From assembly GCA_964642175.1 (NCBI GenBank), contig CAZXOK010000003.1, positions 248,001 to 312,000 of the forward strand: a DNA stretch of 64,000 nucleotides. The letters are read 5' to 3'. Positions 17,950 through 26,794 of this stretch are shown piece by piece. Every line of letters begins with the position of its first letter. Position 1 is the stretch's first letter. This DNA comes from JANQGG01 sp964642175. GTDB lineage: Bacteria > Bacteroidota > Chlorobiia > Chlorobiales > Chloroherpetonaceae. The notes beneath the pieces are model-generated. The model made no database searches and had not been told where the DNA came from. It saw only the letters and a list, made by a program, of their open reading frames with translations. A program made the translations under genes and the position numbers.

Positions 17950-19425
17950 ATGGGAAAACAAACAGGATTTTTAGAATACGATCGCGCTATACCTGAGGAT
18001 CGCGACCCATTAAAGCGTTTGCAGGACTGGAAAGAGTTCCATATGCAGATGTATAAAGAAGAACTTGAAATTCAGGGCGCCCGCTGCATGGATTGCGGTA
18101 CCCCGTACTGCCATACCGGTATGATCCTTTCGGGAGCAGCCAGTGGTTGCCCGGTCAATAACCTTATCCCGGAATTCAACGACCTGGTTTACCGCGGGTT
18201 ATGGCAGGAAGCTTACCATAGGTTGGATATCACCAATAATTTTCCGGAATTTACCGGGCGCGTTTGTCCCGCGCCATGCGAAGGCTCTTGTGTGCTTGGC
18301 ATTATTGAGCCGCCCGTAACGATCAAAAACCTTGAGTGTGCCATTATTGATGAAGCCTTTACTCAAGGATGGGTTGAAGCCGTTAAACCAACACTTTGTA
18401 CCGGGAAAAAAGTTGCCGTAATAGGCTCGGGCCCGGCCGGTCTGGCCTGCGCCGATCAACTCAATAAAGCCGGTCACGAGGTAAAAGTATATGAACGCGA
18501 AGACCGAATTGGCGGCTTGTTAATGTACGGCATACCCAATATGAAACTGGATAAATCTACCGTGCAGCGCCGGGTAAACCTGATGGCTGCAGAGGGAATT
18601 GAGTTTATAACCAACTGCGAAGTTGGCAAAGACCTGTCCATGGAAAGCCTTCGGGACGAAATGGATGCCATTGTGCTATGCTGCGGTGCTACTGTTCCGC
18701 GCGACCTGAATATTGAAGGCCGCGAGTTAAATGGTATTCATTTTGCCATGGATTTCCTTACTCTAAGCACAAAATCACTTTTGCAGAATACCGAGCCAAA
18801 ACTTACGGCTGAAGGCAAACATGTGATCGTGATTGGTGGCGGTGACACCGGAACCGACTGCGTTGGCACTTCGTTACGCCAGAAATGCAAAAGCGTGGTC
18901 CAGTTAGAAATAATGCCGAAACCTCCATTCCAGCGCGCCGAGGATAATCCCTGGCCGGAGTGGCCCAAAATCTACAAGATGGATTACGGGCAGGAAGAAG
19001 CCGCTGCGTTGCAGGGTGATGATCCGCGCCAATACTGCGTCATGACCAATAAATTTGTCGGGGATGAACAAGGGCATGTTAAGGAAATCCATACCGTAAC
19101 GGGGGAATGGGTTACATTGGAAGATGGACGCAAAACCCTTAAAGTGATCCCGGGTACAGAAAAAGTGTATCCTGCCGACCTGGTCTTACTGGCCATGGGC
19201 TTTATCGGGCCGGATGAAACCATTCCGCAAGCTCTGAAGCTTGAACGTGATGCCCGTAATAATGTCAAAGCCGAGTATGGTAAGTTCAGCACCAGTGCTG
19301 AGGGTGTTTTTGCAGCCGGGGATATGCGCCGCGGACAAAGCCTTGTGGTATGGGCCATTAATGAGGGTCGGGCCGCTGCCCGCGAATGCGACCGTTACCT
19401 GATGGGCGAAACCCAATTGCCGTAA
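17950..19425 (+). CDS. gltD: Glutamate synthase small subunit
   Basis: 491 residues. The N-terminal cysteine-rich region (CMDCGTPYC near 46, CPVNN, then RVCPAPCEGSC near 105) binds the 4Fe-4S clusters. Two nucleotide-binding motifs follow: VAVIGSGPAGLACA near 157 for FAD and VIVIGGGDTGTDCVG near 295 for NADPH. It passes electrons from NADPH to the large subunit. The start ATG is preceded by a weak ribosome site. It lies downstream of gltB, so the pair probably shares transcription, modulated by the intervening hairpin. Confidence 0.97.
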   Translation: MGKQTGFLEYDRAIPEDRDPLKRLQDWKEFHMQMYKEELEIQGARCMDCGTPYCHTGMILSGAASGCPVNNLIPEFNDLVYRGLWQEAYHRLDITNNFPEFTGRVCPAPCEGSCVLGIIEPPVTIKNLECAIIDEAFTQGWVEAVKPTLCTGKKVAVIGSGPAGLACADQLNKAGHEVKVYEREDRIGGLLMYGIPNMKLDKSTVQRRVNLMAAEGIEFITNCEVGKDLSMESLRDEMDAIVLCCGATVPRDLNIEGRELNGIHFAMDFLTLSTKSLLQNTEPKLTAEGKHVIVIGGGDTGTDCVGTSLRQKCKSVVQLEIMPKPPFQRAEDNPWPEWPKIYKMDYGQEEAAALQGDDPRQYCVMTNKFVGDEQGHVKEIHTVTGEWVTLEDGRKTLKVIPGTEKVYPADLVLLAMGFIGPDETIPQALKLERDARNNVKAEYGKFSTSAEGVFAAGDMRRGQSLVVWAINEGRAAARECDRYLMGETQLP

Positions 19426-19456
19426 GCGGGTCATAAAAAATATGTTTTGTAATATA

Positions 19457-19487
19457 AGCTCTGACTGAAAGGTCGGGGCTTTTTTTA
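19457..19487 (+). terminator. Rho-independent terminator after gltD
   Basis: AGCTCTGAC (19457-19465) pairs with GTCGGGGCT (19472-19480) allowing two G-T pairs, six-base loop, then seven T. It lies 32 bases beyond the gltD stop. Confidence 0.8.
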
Positions 19488-19760
19488 TTTTGGGAGTGGT
19501 ATAACTTGATAAATTGATTTTCATAACTGCATAACCGGTGTTTATGAATTATTTGCGAATATGAAAATCAAGAAAAAATGAAATAAGCCTTTTGGCCGAG
19601 CCGGCTAGTCACAAGTAAGTTTGGGTAGCCAAGCAGTCAATGTGAGTAGAATTATGTTAATGTGAATTATGAGAAATTTCTGACCAATGCTTTTGAATCA
19701 GGGGAATATGTCTTTTATGGAAGATAACATCAATTTCTGAGTGGCAAGCAAAAGTCTAAC
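19488..19760. other. Intergenic stretch without a recognised gene
   Basis: Roughly 270 bases between the gltD terminator and the hairpin at 19761. AT-rich, with stops in all frames at short intervals; nothing recognisable. Confidence 0.4.
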
Positions 19761-19786
19761 CCCCCTTAGCGGTTAGGCTAAGGGGG
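19761..19786. terminator. Strong hairpin, probable minus-strand terminator
   Basis: CCCCCTTAGC (19761-19770) and GCTAAGGGGG (19777-19786) form a perfect 10-bp stem with loop GGTTAG. It sits 16 bases beyond the 3' end of the minus-strand His-rich gene and would be read last on that transcript. There is only a weak T stretch after it, so it may be an RNA-stabilising hairpin or a dispersed palindromic repeat instead. Confidence 0.5.
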
Positions 19787-19801
19787 AGGTAGTCTTGAGA
19801 A

Positions 19802-20152
19802 TTAGTTGTTTTCTAGAGTTTCAACCGGTCCGTGATCATCGCAATGGTTGCCGTGAGGATGATGAAGACGGCCATTGACGATATAATCTATATGATCTCC
19901 ATGTGGAACAGCAATATGGCCACAACCCGGTCCATGAATATGACCATCTTCATGGCTCAGAGGATTGCATTTGTCGGGATTGATTTCGTTTACTTCCAAA
20001 CGATGCTCGTCGTAATGATCTTCGTGCTTAAAGTGCATGTGCCCATCATGAATATAGTCGTAATGATCGCCATGTTTGATTTTGGTATGACCGCAGCCAT
20101 CACCATGTTCATGATCGTGGTTTTTATGCTTGATGCATTTTTCGTTTGCCAT
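19802..20152 (-). CDS. Histidine-rich metal-binding repeat protein
   Basis: 116 residues, about a quarter of them histidine. Two copies of one unit are visible: GCGHTKIKHGDHYDYIHDG with a following His-rich tail, and GCGHIAVPHGDHIDYIVNG with its tail (second copy about 58 residues later). Each unit has a cysteine, a GDH-x-DY core and an HxxHxxH cluster. No signal peptide, so cytoplasmic. Such composition points to binding or buffering zinc, nickel or cobalt; related short proteins are known only as hypotheticals. The ribosome site AAGGAGG is excellent, so it is expressed. No transporter or Fur-type gene is adjacent to fix the metal. Confidence 0.8.
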   Translation of the reverse strand: MANEKCIKHKNHDHEHGDGCGHTKIKHGDHYDYIHDGHMHFKHEDHYDEHRLEVNEINPDKCNPLSHEDGHIHGPGCGHIAVPHGDHIDYIVNGRLHHPHGNHCDDHGPVETLENN

Positions 20153-20310
20153 TTAATCCTCCTTTGAATTTTTCATTCCACTACAAAAAAGAAACCTCTC
20201 AGTTTAGAACTAAATAGTGTAGCCCTTCAGATTAGTTTTCACCTGTACCGATATAAAAATTATCCGTTTCGTTGAGCAGTTTTGTTACAAGCTTATTTGC
20301 TGGACTAATG

Positions 20311-20570
20311 CTACTTGCGTGGGGCTTTACTTGTTTCTGATATCCAATTTGCAATAATCATCGAAACTTTTTCACCAGACTGTTGATGTAAGTGATTGCC
20401 ATCTGTGTAGCTGAAAAGGCTATTTTGAGGTGTCATATCCAGGTAGTCGTCAGATATATCTATAGCTTCAGTTATTTTAAGATCAAAGTCTGGCATAAAT
20501 TCTTCCTCTATTTCCATCATCTTTTTATGAATTGGCAATCTTAACAGGAAAACTTTTCCATATCTCAGAT
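20311..20570 (-). pseudogene. 3' remnant of an SGNH/GDSL-type hydrolase
   Basis: The open frame runs back to a stop near 20572 without a convincing start codon. The visible 85 residues read YGKVFLLRLPIHKKMMEIE, a PDFD segment, then SLFSYTDGNHLHQQSGEKVS and an IANWI end. DGNHLHQQSG fits the C-terminal Asp-x-x-His block of SGNH hydrolases, whose N-terminal Ser and Gly/Asn blocks are missing. It is therefore a truncated relic, or a small gene starting at 20538 with TTG. Identification rests on one motif and is tentative. Confidence 0.5.
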
Positions 20571-20619
20571 TTTAAGCTTTTGACTAACCAGACTATTCCT
20601 GACCCTGTTCTAATGAAAG

Positions 20620-20837
20620 TTATTTTTTATAATCCAAACCTCCCTTGCTTTCGGCATCGATGAGCCCATATATCGAATTAAATGTGGCTAGCGATAAAGT
20701 ATGCTTCCCCTTCCCCAGGAGGCTTCAATGCCCGATACAATCAAATGAGACTGAGGCGTTTGCGCGAAATTGTCTGTTACAGGCAGGTAAATGTTTCTGA
20801 TTTCTTCTGAGCATAACAAAGCGATTCTCTCAAAACC
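20620..20837 (-). pseudogene. Unidentified gene remnant with a frameshift
   Basis: Two minus-strand frames join smoothly if one G is added to the four-base run at 20713-20716: the upstream frame gives IRNIYLPVTDNFAQTPQ and LIVSGIEASWG, the downstream one KGKHTLSLATFNSIYG and an end at 20620. The joined 70-residue piece looks like real protein, with no start codon. I do not recognise the family. It supports the view that 20.3-20.9 kb is decayed coding DNA. Confidence 0.4.
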
Positions 20838-20865
20838 TCAATAAAAACAGAATGGTGTTTTAAAA

Positions 20866-20888
20866 AAAAGCCACTTAAAGTGGCTTTT
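20866..20888 (-). terminator. Terminator of the sorting-domain gene
   Basis: AAAAGCCAC (20866-20874) pairs with GTGGCTTTT (20880-20888) with a five-base loop. Read on the minus strand it ends in eight T, 16 bases beyond the 3' end of the FG-GAP gene. Confidence 0.75.
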
Positions 20889-20903
20889 AAAATGTTGGTT
20901 AGA

Positions 20904-22415
20904 CTATTTTATAAGTATCATCTTTCGCATTTGACTTGTGTACCTGTTTACACTAAGCGCATAGAAATAGACACCACTTCTCAGTTCAGAGCCATCAAAA
21001 ATCACAGAATTCGCTCCTTTTCCGGCAAACACAGACATGTTTTTGATCTGCCTGCCTAAAATGTCATACACCTTAATAGTAGCCATTCCAGCTTCTTTCA
21101 TACTAAAGAAAAGGGTTGTTGAAGGATTAAAAGGATTCGGGTAATTTTGTTCCAATTCATACTCATAAAGCATGGGTGCTGGTTTTAGTATATCCTGAAC
21201 TTCAACTACAGCTTCAAACGCCTGGTAATCATGGAGCTGGCCGCTGATATCCTGGCTTTGTAAGGTGTAAATGTATGTACCCGTATTGACTGTATTGTCT
21301 AAAAACTCATACGTGGATGAGCTTGTTTTAGAGCCCTGACCTTTTAACTCATTCGAATTCAAGTAACTGGCAATTTCAATACCGTTTCGTTTAAGTAAAA
21401 ATCCACTGTTATCAGTTTCTGTTTTGGTTTGCCATTCAAGTCTGACACCCATGTTGGTTTGGCGTCCTTTAAAATAAGAGAGTTCAACAGGGAGCCCGAT
21501 ATCGGAGATGTTATCGTATATATAAGCTGAGCCGGAAGAATTGCCCTTATCGTCGTCAAAGACCGAACCAATTAATGCATGTGTGTTATCTAATGCGACA
21601 CGACATCCAAAACGATCGTCCTGTGCACCATCTGAAGCAGTAAGAGGCGGCGACGTTACTTCGACCCATGAACTGCCTTGTCTTAAAAAGCCATGAACGG
21701 CGCCAGTATTAGGCTGAGAGCCATCGTCCTGGCAGGAACCAACCAGTAGATAGTTCCCATCAATGGCTACAGAGCGGCCAAAATAGTCATCTACATCCGG
21801 TGTTGAACTATATAAAATTTGCATTTCACCCCAGTTATCTGCACCGCCAAGATTTCTGCTATAGACATATGCAGCACCAGCACGGCTGCCCAATACATCA
21901 TTTTCCCAGGAACCGGCAATCACATAATCACCGCTGATTGAAATACTGCCGTACATGGTCAGTTGGTCACTTGCCGCACCGTTTGAAGCCATTATTTTCT
22001 TTACTTGTCCCCAATTGTTCAGGCCACCCTGGTCTATGTAAAAGATATATACCGCACCTGAATCTTGCGGGGTAGAGTCATCAATATCGGCAAAGGGCGC
22101 ACCTACAATGGCAATATTACCATCAACGGCTACACTCAGTCCGAATTCATCATTTGCTGTTCCGTCACTGGCTTTAAGAATGGCCTTTTCACCCCAATTA
22201 TCCTGACCGCCTTCATTGCGGTAGTAAATATAAGCGCTGCCTTGTTTGCTGTTTTTTATTATGAGCACCAATTAAGGCGATATCGCCATCGATAGAGATA
22301 CCGCGGGAAAACTCATCATTAGCTGCACCATCAGATGCTGTTATTTTTACTTCGGCGCTGAAAAGATGTGAAAAGGGTTGAGGCATAAAATCAGTATGAA
22401 CAAAACAAATTTCAT
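20904..22415 (-). pseudogene. FG-GAP repeat protein with type IX-like C-terminal sorting domain, two frameshifts
   Basis: The true start is ATG 22415 behind GGGAG, giving the signal peptide MKFVLFILILCLNPF. The signal frame must change at the A4 run 22387-22390 (one base short) to reach SAEVKITASDG, and the frame changes again at the T6 run 22252-22257 (one base too many) before SKQGSAYIYYRNEGG. The remaining 455 residues hold about five repeats of the ASDG-F-SVAIDGNIAIVGA type (FG-GAP, beta-propeller) and end in LEQNYPNPFNPSTT plus VYDILGRQI and a basic tail, the sorting signal of secreted FCB-group proteins. Probably a secreted surface protein, now broken unless these are sequence errors. 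Confidence 0.8.
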
Positions 22416-22909
22416 GGTTTGCTCCCGGGTATTAGTGCAAATTTGATTAGTGAGAATACGTACGAAATATAGAGAACAGTTTTTGGATAGAGTTTAAATT
22501 AACACATTTGATGTTATTTCTATATAAAGTAAAGAGATAGTTGCTGAAATTCTGATTATAAAGCCAACAACCTGCCAGATCCTAAAAGTAACTTCCCATT
22601 AATGAGCCGCTAAGAAAATAGTCCAGCAGTCTGGCAAATAGGTGATAGACTATCTTGAGTATTATGGTTCCTTTAAGTTGAAGCCGTCTTTTCCTGTAAG
22701 CAAAAATAGATGAGGCTGCCACAAATGTTGTTAATGCAGATCATATTTCCGAAAGCTTTGCAAACAGATTGAAGAGCAAGAATAGTGGTTCGATCTAATA
22801 CGGTATCACCTTAAAAAAAAGGTTTTTGTACGAATAAAAATCCCTGATGTGATTTTTTTGCAGCAGCTTCTAGAAAGAAAGTGCAACTAATAAAATTAAA
22901 ACCAAACAT
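22416..22909. other. Intergenic region between divergent genes
   Basis: About 490 AT-rich bases with no recognisable gene. It must contain the promoters of the FG-GAP gene (minus) and the HAD gene (plus). Long A and T runs lie at 22813-22820 and 22853-22859. Confidence 0.4.
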
Positions 22910-23677
22910 ATGAAAAGTATCATCTCGGATATGGATGGTGTTCTTTACAGGGGTAGAGAAAGTGTTCAGGGAGCAAAAGAATTTGTGGCGATGTTACTTA
23001 ATACCTCTGTAAAGTTTCTGTTTCTAACAAATAATTCAGAACAAACACCCCTGGATCTGATGCGAAAATTGTCTTCAATGGGCATTGAAGGGCTAAGCGA
23101 AAAACATTTTATGACTTCAGTCCTGGCAACCGCAACCTTTATTCAGAGTCAAAAACCAAATGGAAGTGCGTATGTGATCGGCGGCGGGGGATTAGTCAGT
23201 GAATTATACAAAGTCGGGTATGCCATTTCTGAATCTGATCCGGACTATGTTATTGTGGGTAAAACAACTCATTTTAATTTTGAGATGATGAAAAAAGCCA
23301 CGAATTTAATCCGCAATGGAGCAAAATTTATTGCCACAAATCCGGATGTCATTGATCCGACTGAACATGGTATTGAACCGGCATGTGGCAGTATTCTGGC
23401 ATCCATAGAAAAAGCAAGCGGCAAACGCCCCTATGTTGTAGGAAAACCCAATGCACTGATGATGAGTATCGCTCTGAATAAACTGGGTGTAAGTGCAGCA
23501 GACGCCGTGATGATCGGCGACAGAATGGATACGGATATTCAGGCAGGATTAGAAGCCGGCATGACAACCTGTCTTGTCCTGAGTGGGGTCACGGACAGAC
23601 AGACCTTAGATGAGTATCCTTACAAACCCAATTATATCGTCAATCATGTGGGTGAAATAGATCGGCACAACTTATAA
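22910..23677 (+). CDS. HAD-IIA (NagD-like) phosphatase
   Basis: 255 residues. Motif I is SDMDGVLYRG at the N-terminus with nucleophile Asp8; motif II is LTNNSEQT near 40; the lysine of motif III is in VVGKPNALMM; motif IV is MIGDRMDTDIQAG. The cap type fits NagD/p-nitrophenylphosphatase-like members, which act on small phosphorylated metabolites such as glycerol phosphates and sugar phosphates. The next gene starts 12 bases later and looks like a glycerol-1-phosphate dehydrogenase, so the pair may have made glycerol or a glycerol-phosphate derivative; that link is inference. Confidence 0.85.
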   Translation: MKSIISDMDGVLYRGRESVQGAKEFVAMLLNTSVKFLFLTNNSEQTPLDLMRKLSSMGIEGLSEKHFMTSVLATATFIQSQKPNGSAYVIGGGGLVSELYKVGYAISESDPDYVIVGKTTHFNFEMMKKATNLIRNGAKFIATNPDVIDPTEHGIEPACGSILASIEKASGKRPYVVGKPNALMMSIALNKLGVSAADAVMIGDRMDTDIQAGLEAGMTTCLVLSGVTDRQTLDEYPYKPNYIVNHVGEIDRHNL

Positions 23678-23689
23678 CGATCTACTGAA

Positions 23690-24736
23690 ATGGAAATAAA
23701 TATACCTTCATTGCTACGCATAAAGCCAAACGCAATACATAAGATTGGGAAATATCTCAGAACCGATTCATTTTCTGAGATAGCCCTGTTTTTTAGTGAA
23801 GGTATCAAGGCATTGTTTTTTGATAAAATTCAAATTTCTCTTGAATCTTCCGAAGTTCGACTAATATATTAGAAGGTTGTCACCAATAACGATATTCACG
23901 AGATATTTAACACAGGTTTGCAATTGCCATCCCAAACCAAGGCTATTGTGGTTATTGGTGGAGGAAAAGCCATCGATTACTGCAAGTATATTGCGTTTAT
24001 GAATCAGGTTCCATTGATCTCTGTTCCCACAATCATATCCAACGATGGATTTTGCTCCCCAATGTCCTCGCTGCAGATACATGATAAACGCAAAACATTT
24101 AAAACCGTATTGCCTTACGGGGTGATTGTAGATACAAATGCGGTATTAAATGCCCCGGAAAAATACATTTATTCAGGGATTGGTGAACTTTTCAGTAAAA
24201 TCACTTCTTTGTTCGATTGGAAATTATCCTTCAAGAAAACAGGGGAATACATTAATGACTTTGCTTCGACCATATGCCGTAACGGTATTGATTCATTTAT
24301 TTATTATGATAATAAAGACATTAAGAACCCGGAGTATATCAAGGTTATTGCCAGTGCATTACTAATGAACGGGATAGCCATGGAAATTGCCAAATCAAGC
24401 CGTCCGGCAAGCGGCAGTGAACATTTGATCTCTCATGCTTACGACAGGGTAGCTTCAGAGCCAACCCTGCATGGCATTCAAGTGGGGGTGGCATCTTATG
24501 CTGTAAGTTATCTTCAGGAGTTTATACATCAGGATGTAAAAAATGCCTTGATCTGTTCAAAGTTTTTTGATTACGTGAAAGAGATACCCCTGAATAGAGC
24601 CGAGTTTATCGAGGCCATTAAGCTGGCACCACAAATAAAAGAAAACTTTTATACCATTCTTTCGGAGCGAAATGCAACCAGCTACCTTTTAGAGTTTATT
24701 GAAAACGATGACCTCATGAATCAAATGCTGGTCTAA
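23690..24736 (+). pseudogene. Glycerol-1-phosphate-dehydrogenase-like (iron-containing ADH fold) gene with an in-frame amber stop
   Basis: A single reading frame of 348 codons is interrupted only by TAG at 23870-23872. Before it: INIPSLLRIKPNAIHKIGKY; after it: KVVTNNDIHEIFNTGLQ, then AIVVIGGGKAIDYCKYIA, PTIISNDGFCSPMSSL, and SEHLISHAYDR with the metal-ligand histidines. These blocks and the total length fit the AraM/EgsA group that reduces dihydroxyacetone phosphate to sn-glycerol 1-phosphate. The 5' part lacks nothing but the one codon. It could be a recent nonsense mutation, or restart at the internal TTG 23918 could yield a shortened, probably inactive protein. Confidence 0.8.
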
Positions 24737-24772
24737 AGTTTTCAAATATTTTAAAAAAACAATCATTTTAGA

Positions 24773-24814
24773 ATGACTGAAAAAACCGTAGTTATCACCG
24801 GAGCCGCCGATGGA
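24773..24814 (+). repeat. 42-bp direct repeat, left copy
   Basis: Identical to 25739-25780 at 40 of 42 positions (differences at repeat positions 8 and 34). The copies flank the AT-rich acetyltransferase segment. Confidence 0.9.
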
Positions 24815-24838
24815 GTCAGGGTTTATGGTATTAATTAG
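24773..24838 (+). pseudogene. Orphan 5' end of an SDR gene
   Basis: ATG 24773 opens 21 codons encoding MTEKTVVITGAADGV, then an unrelated tail and TAG. The first 42 bases match the start of the intact SDR gene at 25739 with two mismatches. It lies 36 bases after the dehydrogenase-like gene, the spacing expected if the SDR gene originally stood here in that operon and was displaced by an insertion. Confidence 0.8.
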
Positions 24839-24942
24839 GTTAAATCTTATAAATATAAATATGTCTTTGTACACTAATAAAGGATTATAAGAAATTAACA
24901 GTTATTAAGTGAGATTAAGATATAGTGTTTTTGTTGTCATAT

Positions 24943-25605
24943 TTATTTTAGGTATTTATTTTTAAAACGATCAGTAGTAAGACTTCTTTTTCTTGTTGTT
25001 TTATTGTTATGGTAAATCTCATTATCTTTAGTATCCTTTTCTATTAAACAACCCATACCAATAATATTATTATTGCCGATATTAGTATTTTGTTTCACAC
25101 AAGAGTTTAGTCCAAGAAAGCAATTGTTGCCAATATTAACATTTCCTGCTAAATAACAGCAGCTTAAAAGGTTGTTTTTTCCTATTTTGGTATGATGTCC
25201 AATTTTGGCTCCTATAATAATTGTGTTATCATCTATTGATACAAACGGATTTAATGCAGAATCTTCACTGATGAAAATGTTTTGGCCATGCTTTATATTT
25301 TTCCAAAGAATAGCCTTGGATGAAAAATAGTTTATGAAAGAGTATCCTTTGCATTTTGATTCGTAAAAAACACGTTCTCTAACTTCATTATCTCCTACTG
25401 CAACAAACATTTTATATTCATTTGGTTCATAGTAACTTTGGATGTCTTCAAAGTCTATGACTGGTAAGTTATAATATTTATTAGTATCATTAGTATTAAA
25501 TCTTTTTTCAACACAGAATGCACATACTTCATAAATGCTATCATGCAAGAAAACATATGAAGCATATTCGGCAAATTTACCTAAGCCGTAAATTATTATT
25601 TTCAT
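24943..25605 (-). CDS. NeuD/PglD-like left-handed beta-helix acetyltransferase
   Basis: 220 residues. An N-terminal Rossmann-like sugar-nucleotide-binding part (MKIIIYGLGKFAEYASYVF) is followed by about eight hexapeptide turns (IGAKIGHHTKIGKNN, GNVNIGNNCFLGLNS, NTNIGNNNIIGMGC), the trimeric left-handed beta-helix of acyltransferases. His in IGHH is placed like the catalytic base of PglD/NeuD. They acetylate amino sugars for surface glycans. The gene is strikingly AT-rich (many Asn/Lys/Ile codons ending in A or T) compared with its neighbours, points opposite to them and is flanked by a 42-bp direct repeat of the SDR start, so it is very likely a horizontally acquired insertion. Confidence 0.8.
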   Translation of the reverse strand: MKIIIYGLGKFAEYASYVFLHDSIYEVCAFCVEKRFNTNDTNKYYNLPVIDFEDIQSYYEPNEYKMFVAVGDNEVRERVFYESKCKGYSFINYFSSKAILWKNIKHGQNIFISEDSALNPFVSIDDNTIIIGAKIGHHTKIGKNNLLSCCYLAGNVNIGNNCFLGLNSCVKQNTNIGNNNIIGMGCLIEKDTKDNEIYHNNKTTRKRSLTTDRFKNKYLK

Positions 25606-25738
25606 TTATAATGTTAATTAATTTATAAAACATGAAGAGTATTTATATCAGCGATAAAAGTGAAGTGTCACTGAAAATGCAGATAAATGTTTAGAATCAA
25701 CAAATATAACGTAAGTATTTAAATTTAAGTTGAGTTTT

Positions 25739-25780
25739 ATGACTGGAAAAACCGTAGTTATCACCGGAGCCACCGATGGA
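25739..25780 (+). repeat. 42-bp direct repeat, right copy
   Basis: First 14 codons of the intact SDR gene; matches 24773-24814 at 40 of 42 positions. Sequence similarity ends sharply at both sides. Confidence 0.9.
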
Positions 25781-26548
25781 ATTGGCAAGCAAACGGCTTA
25801 CGATCTGGCCCGTCTTGGGGCCAATGTCTGGGTTCATGGCCGACATATCGCTCGTGCAGAGCAGGTCTTTAATCAGGTGAAGCAGATACATCCGGAGGGC
25901 CGGCACAACATGGTAATTGCCGATTTTGCCTCACTGGCTCAAACCCGACTGATGGCTGAGACAATCAACACCAAACTGGATCGTTTGGATGTACTGATCA
26001 ACAATGCAGGCGTTTTCATGAATGAGTTTCAGGAATCTGAAGATGGCTATGAGATGACCTTTGCTGTCAATCACCTGGCGCATTTTTTACTCACACTGGA
26101 ACTCTTACCCTTGCTTAAGCAAAGCCAGCCTGCACGGATTGTCAATGTCAGTTCAATTGCTCATCAGGGTTGCGCCATCGATTACAATACCCTGAATAAC
26201 GAAGCTTATTTTGATGGTTATCGGGCCTATTGCAACTCCAAACTGGCCAATATTTTATTTACGAAAGAACTTTCTGAAGATCTTGGCCAGTGTGATGTTA
26301 CAGTTAATGCTCTTCATCCCGGGGTAGTTACCACCAAGTTACTTTGGGCCGGGTTTAACATGGAGGGGATCGATCTGGCCCAGGGCGCCGAAACTTCTGT
26401 ATATTGTGCCAACTCACCAGACCTTGATCATGTTACAGGAGAATATTTTATAAAGTGCATGCCTGCCACACCATCCAAACAAGCCCTGGATAAATCAGCG
26501 GCAACTTTGCTTTGGGAAAAAAGCCTTGAGATGGTTGGCCTGCATTAA
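25739..26548 (+). CDS. Short-chain dehydrogenase/reductase (retinol-dehydrogenase-like)
   Basis: 269 residues from ATG 25739; the frame extends to TTG 25730, but the duplicated copy upstream also begins at this ATG. NAD(P) motif TGATDGIGKQTA, the NNAG block (LINNAGVF), catalytic Ser in VNVSSIAHQG and YCNSK for the YxxxK pair are all present. The sequence type is close to the retinol dehydrogenase/WW-oxidoreductase branch, whose substrates vary. Its original promoter context was probably the HAD-dehydrogenase operon, from which the inserted segment now separates it. Confidence 0.88.
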   Translation: MTGKTVVITGATDGIGKQTAYDLARLGANVWVHGRHIARAEQVFNQVKQIHPEGRHNMVIADFASLAQTRLMAETINTKLDRLDVLINNAGVFMNEFQESEDGYEMTFAVNHLAHFLLTLELLPLLKQSQPARIVNVSSIAHQGCAIDYNTLNNEAYFDGYRAYCNSKLANILFTKELSEDLGQCDVTVNALHPGVVTTKLLWAGFNMEGIDLAQGAETSVYCANSPDLDHVTGEYFIKCMPATPSKQALDKSAATLLWEKSLEMVGLH

Positions 26549-26579
26549 GAGACTTTAAGACGGGACGTTTGAGGTTCTC

Positions 26580-26780
26580 TTAAGCCGGTGGATGATGAAC
26601 ATACCTGTTTTCCTTCCATTTTATGCGAGCATTGATCTTGAGGAGTTTGGCTTTGATATCCAGAACCTTGGCATGCGACTCACCAGTGGACTTCAAATCT
26701 TCAATTGGATGTTCAGGATCTCCTCCCTGAGCCACCCAGTAATTTAATTCCTCAATTAATTGGTTAATCTCTTCTGACAT
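26580..26780 (-). CDS. Small hypothetical protein
   Basis: 66 residues, helical and charged (INQLIEELNYWVAQGG, then VLDIKAKLLKINARIKWK). No membrane segment, motif or recognised family. It starts 14 bases beyond the next minus-strand gene's 3' end, so it is downstream of that gene. No clear ribosome site. Confidence 0.5.
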   Translation of the reverse strand: MSEEINQLIEELNYWVAQGGDPEHPIEDLKSTGESHAKVLDIKAKLLKINARIKWKENRYVHHPPA

Positions 26781-26794
26781 ATTTGGTTTCTGGG

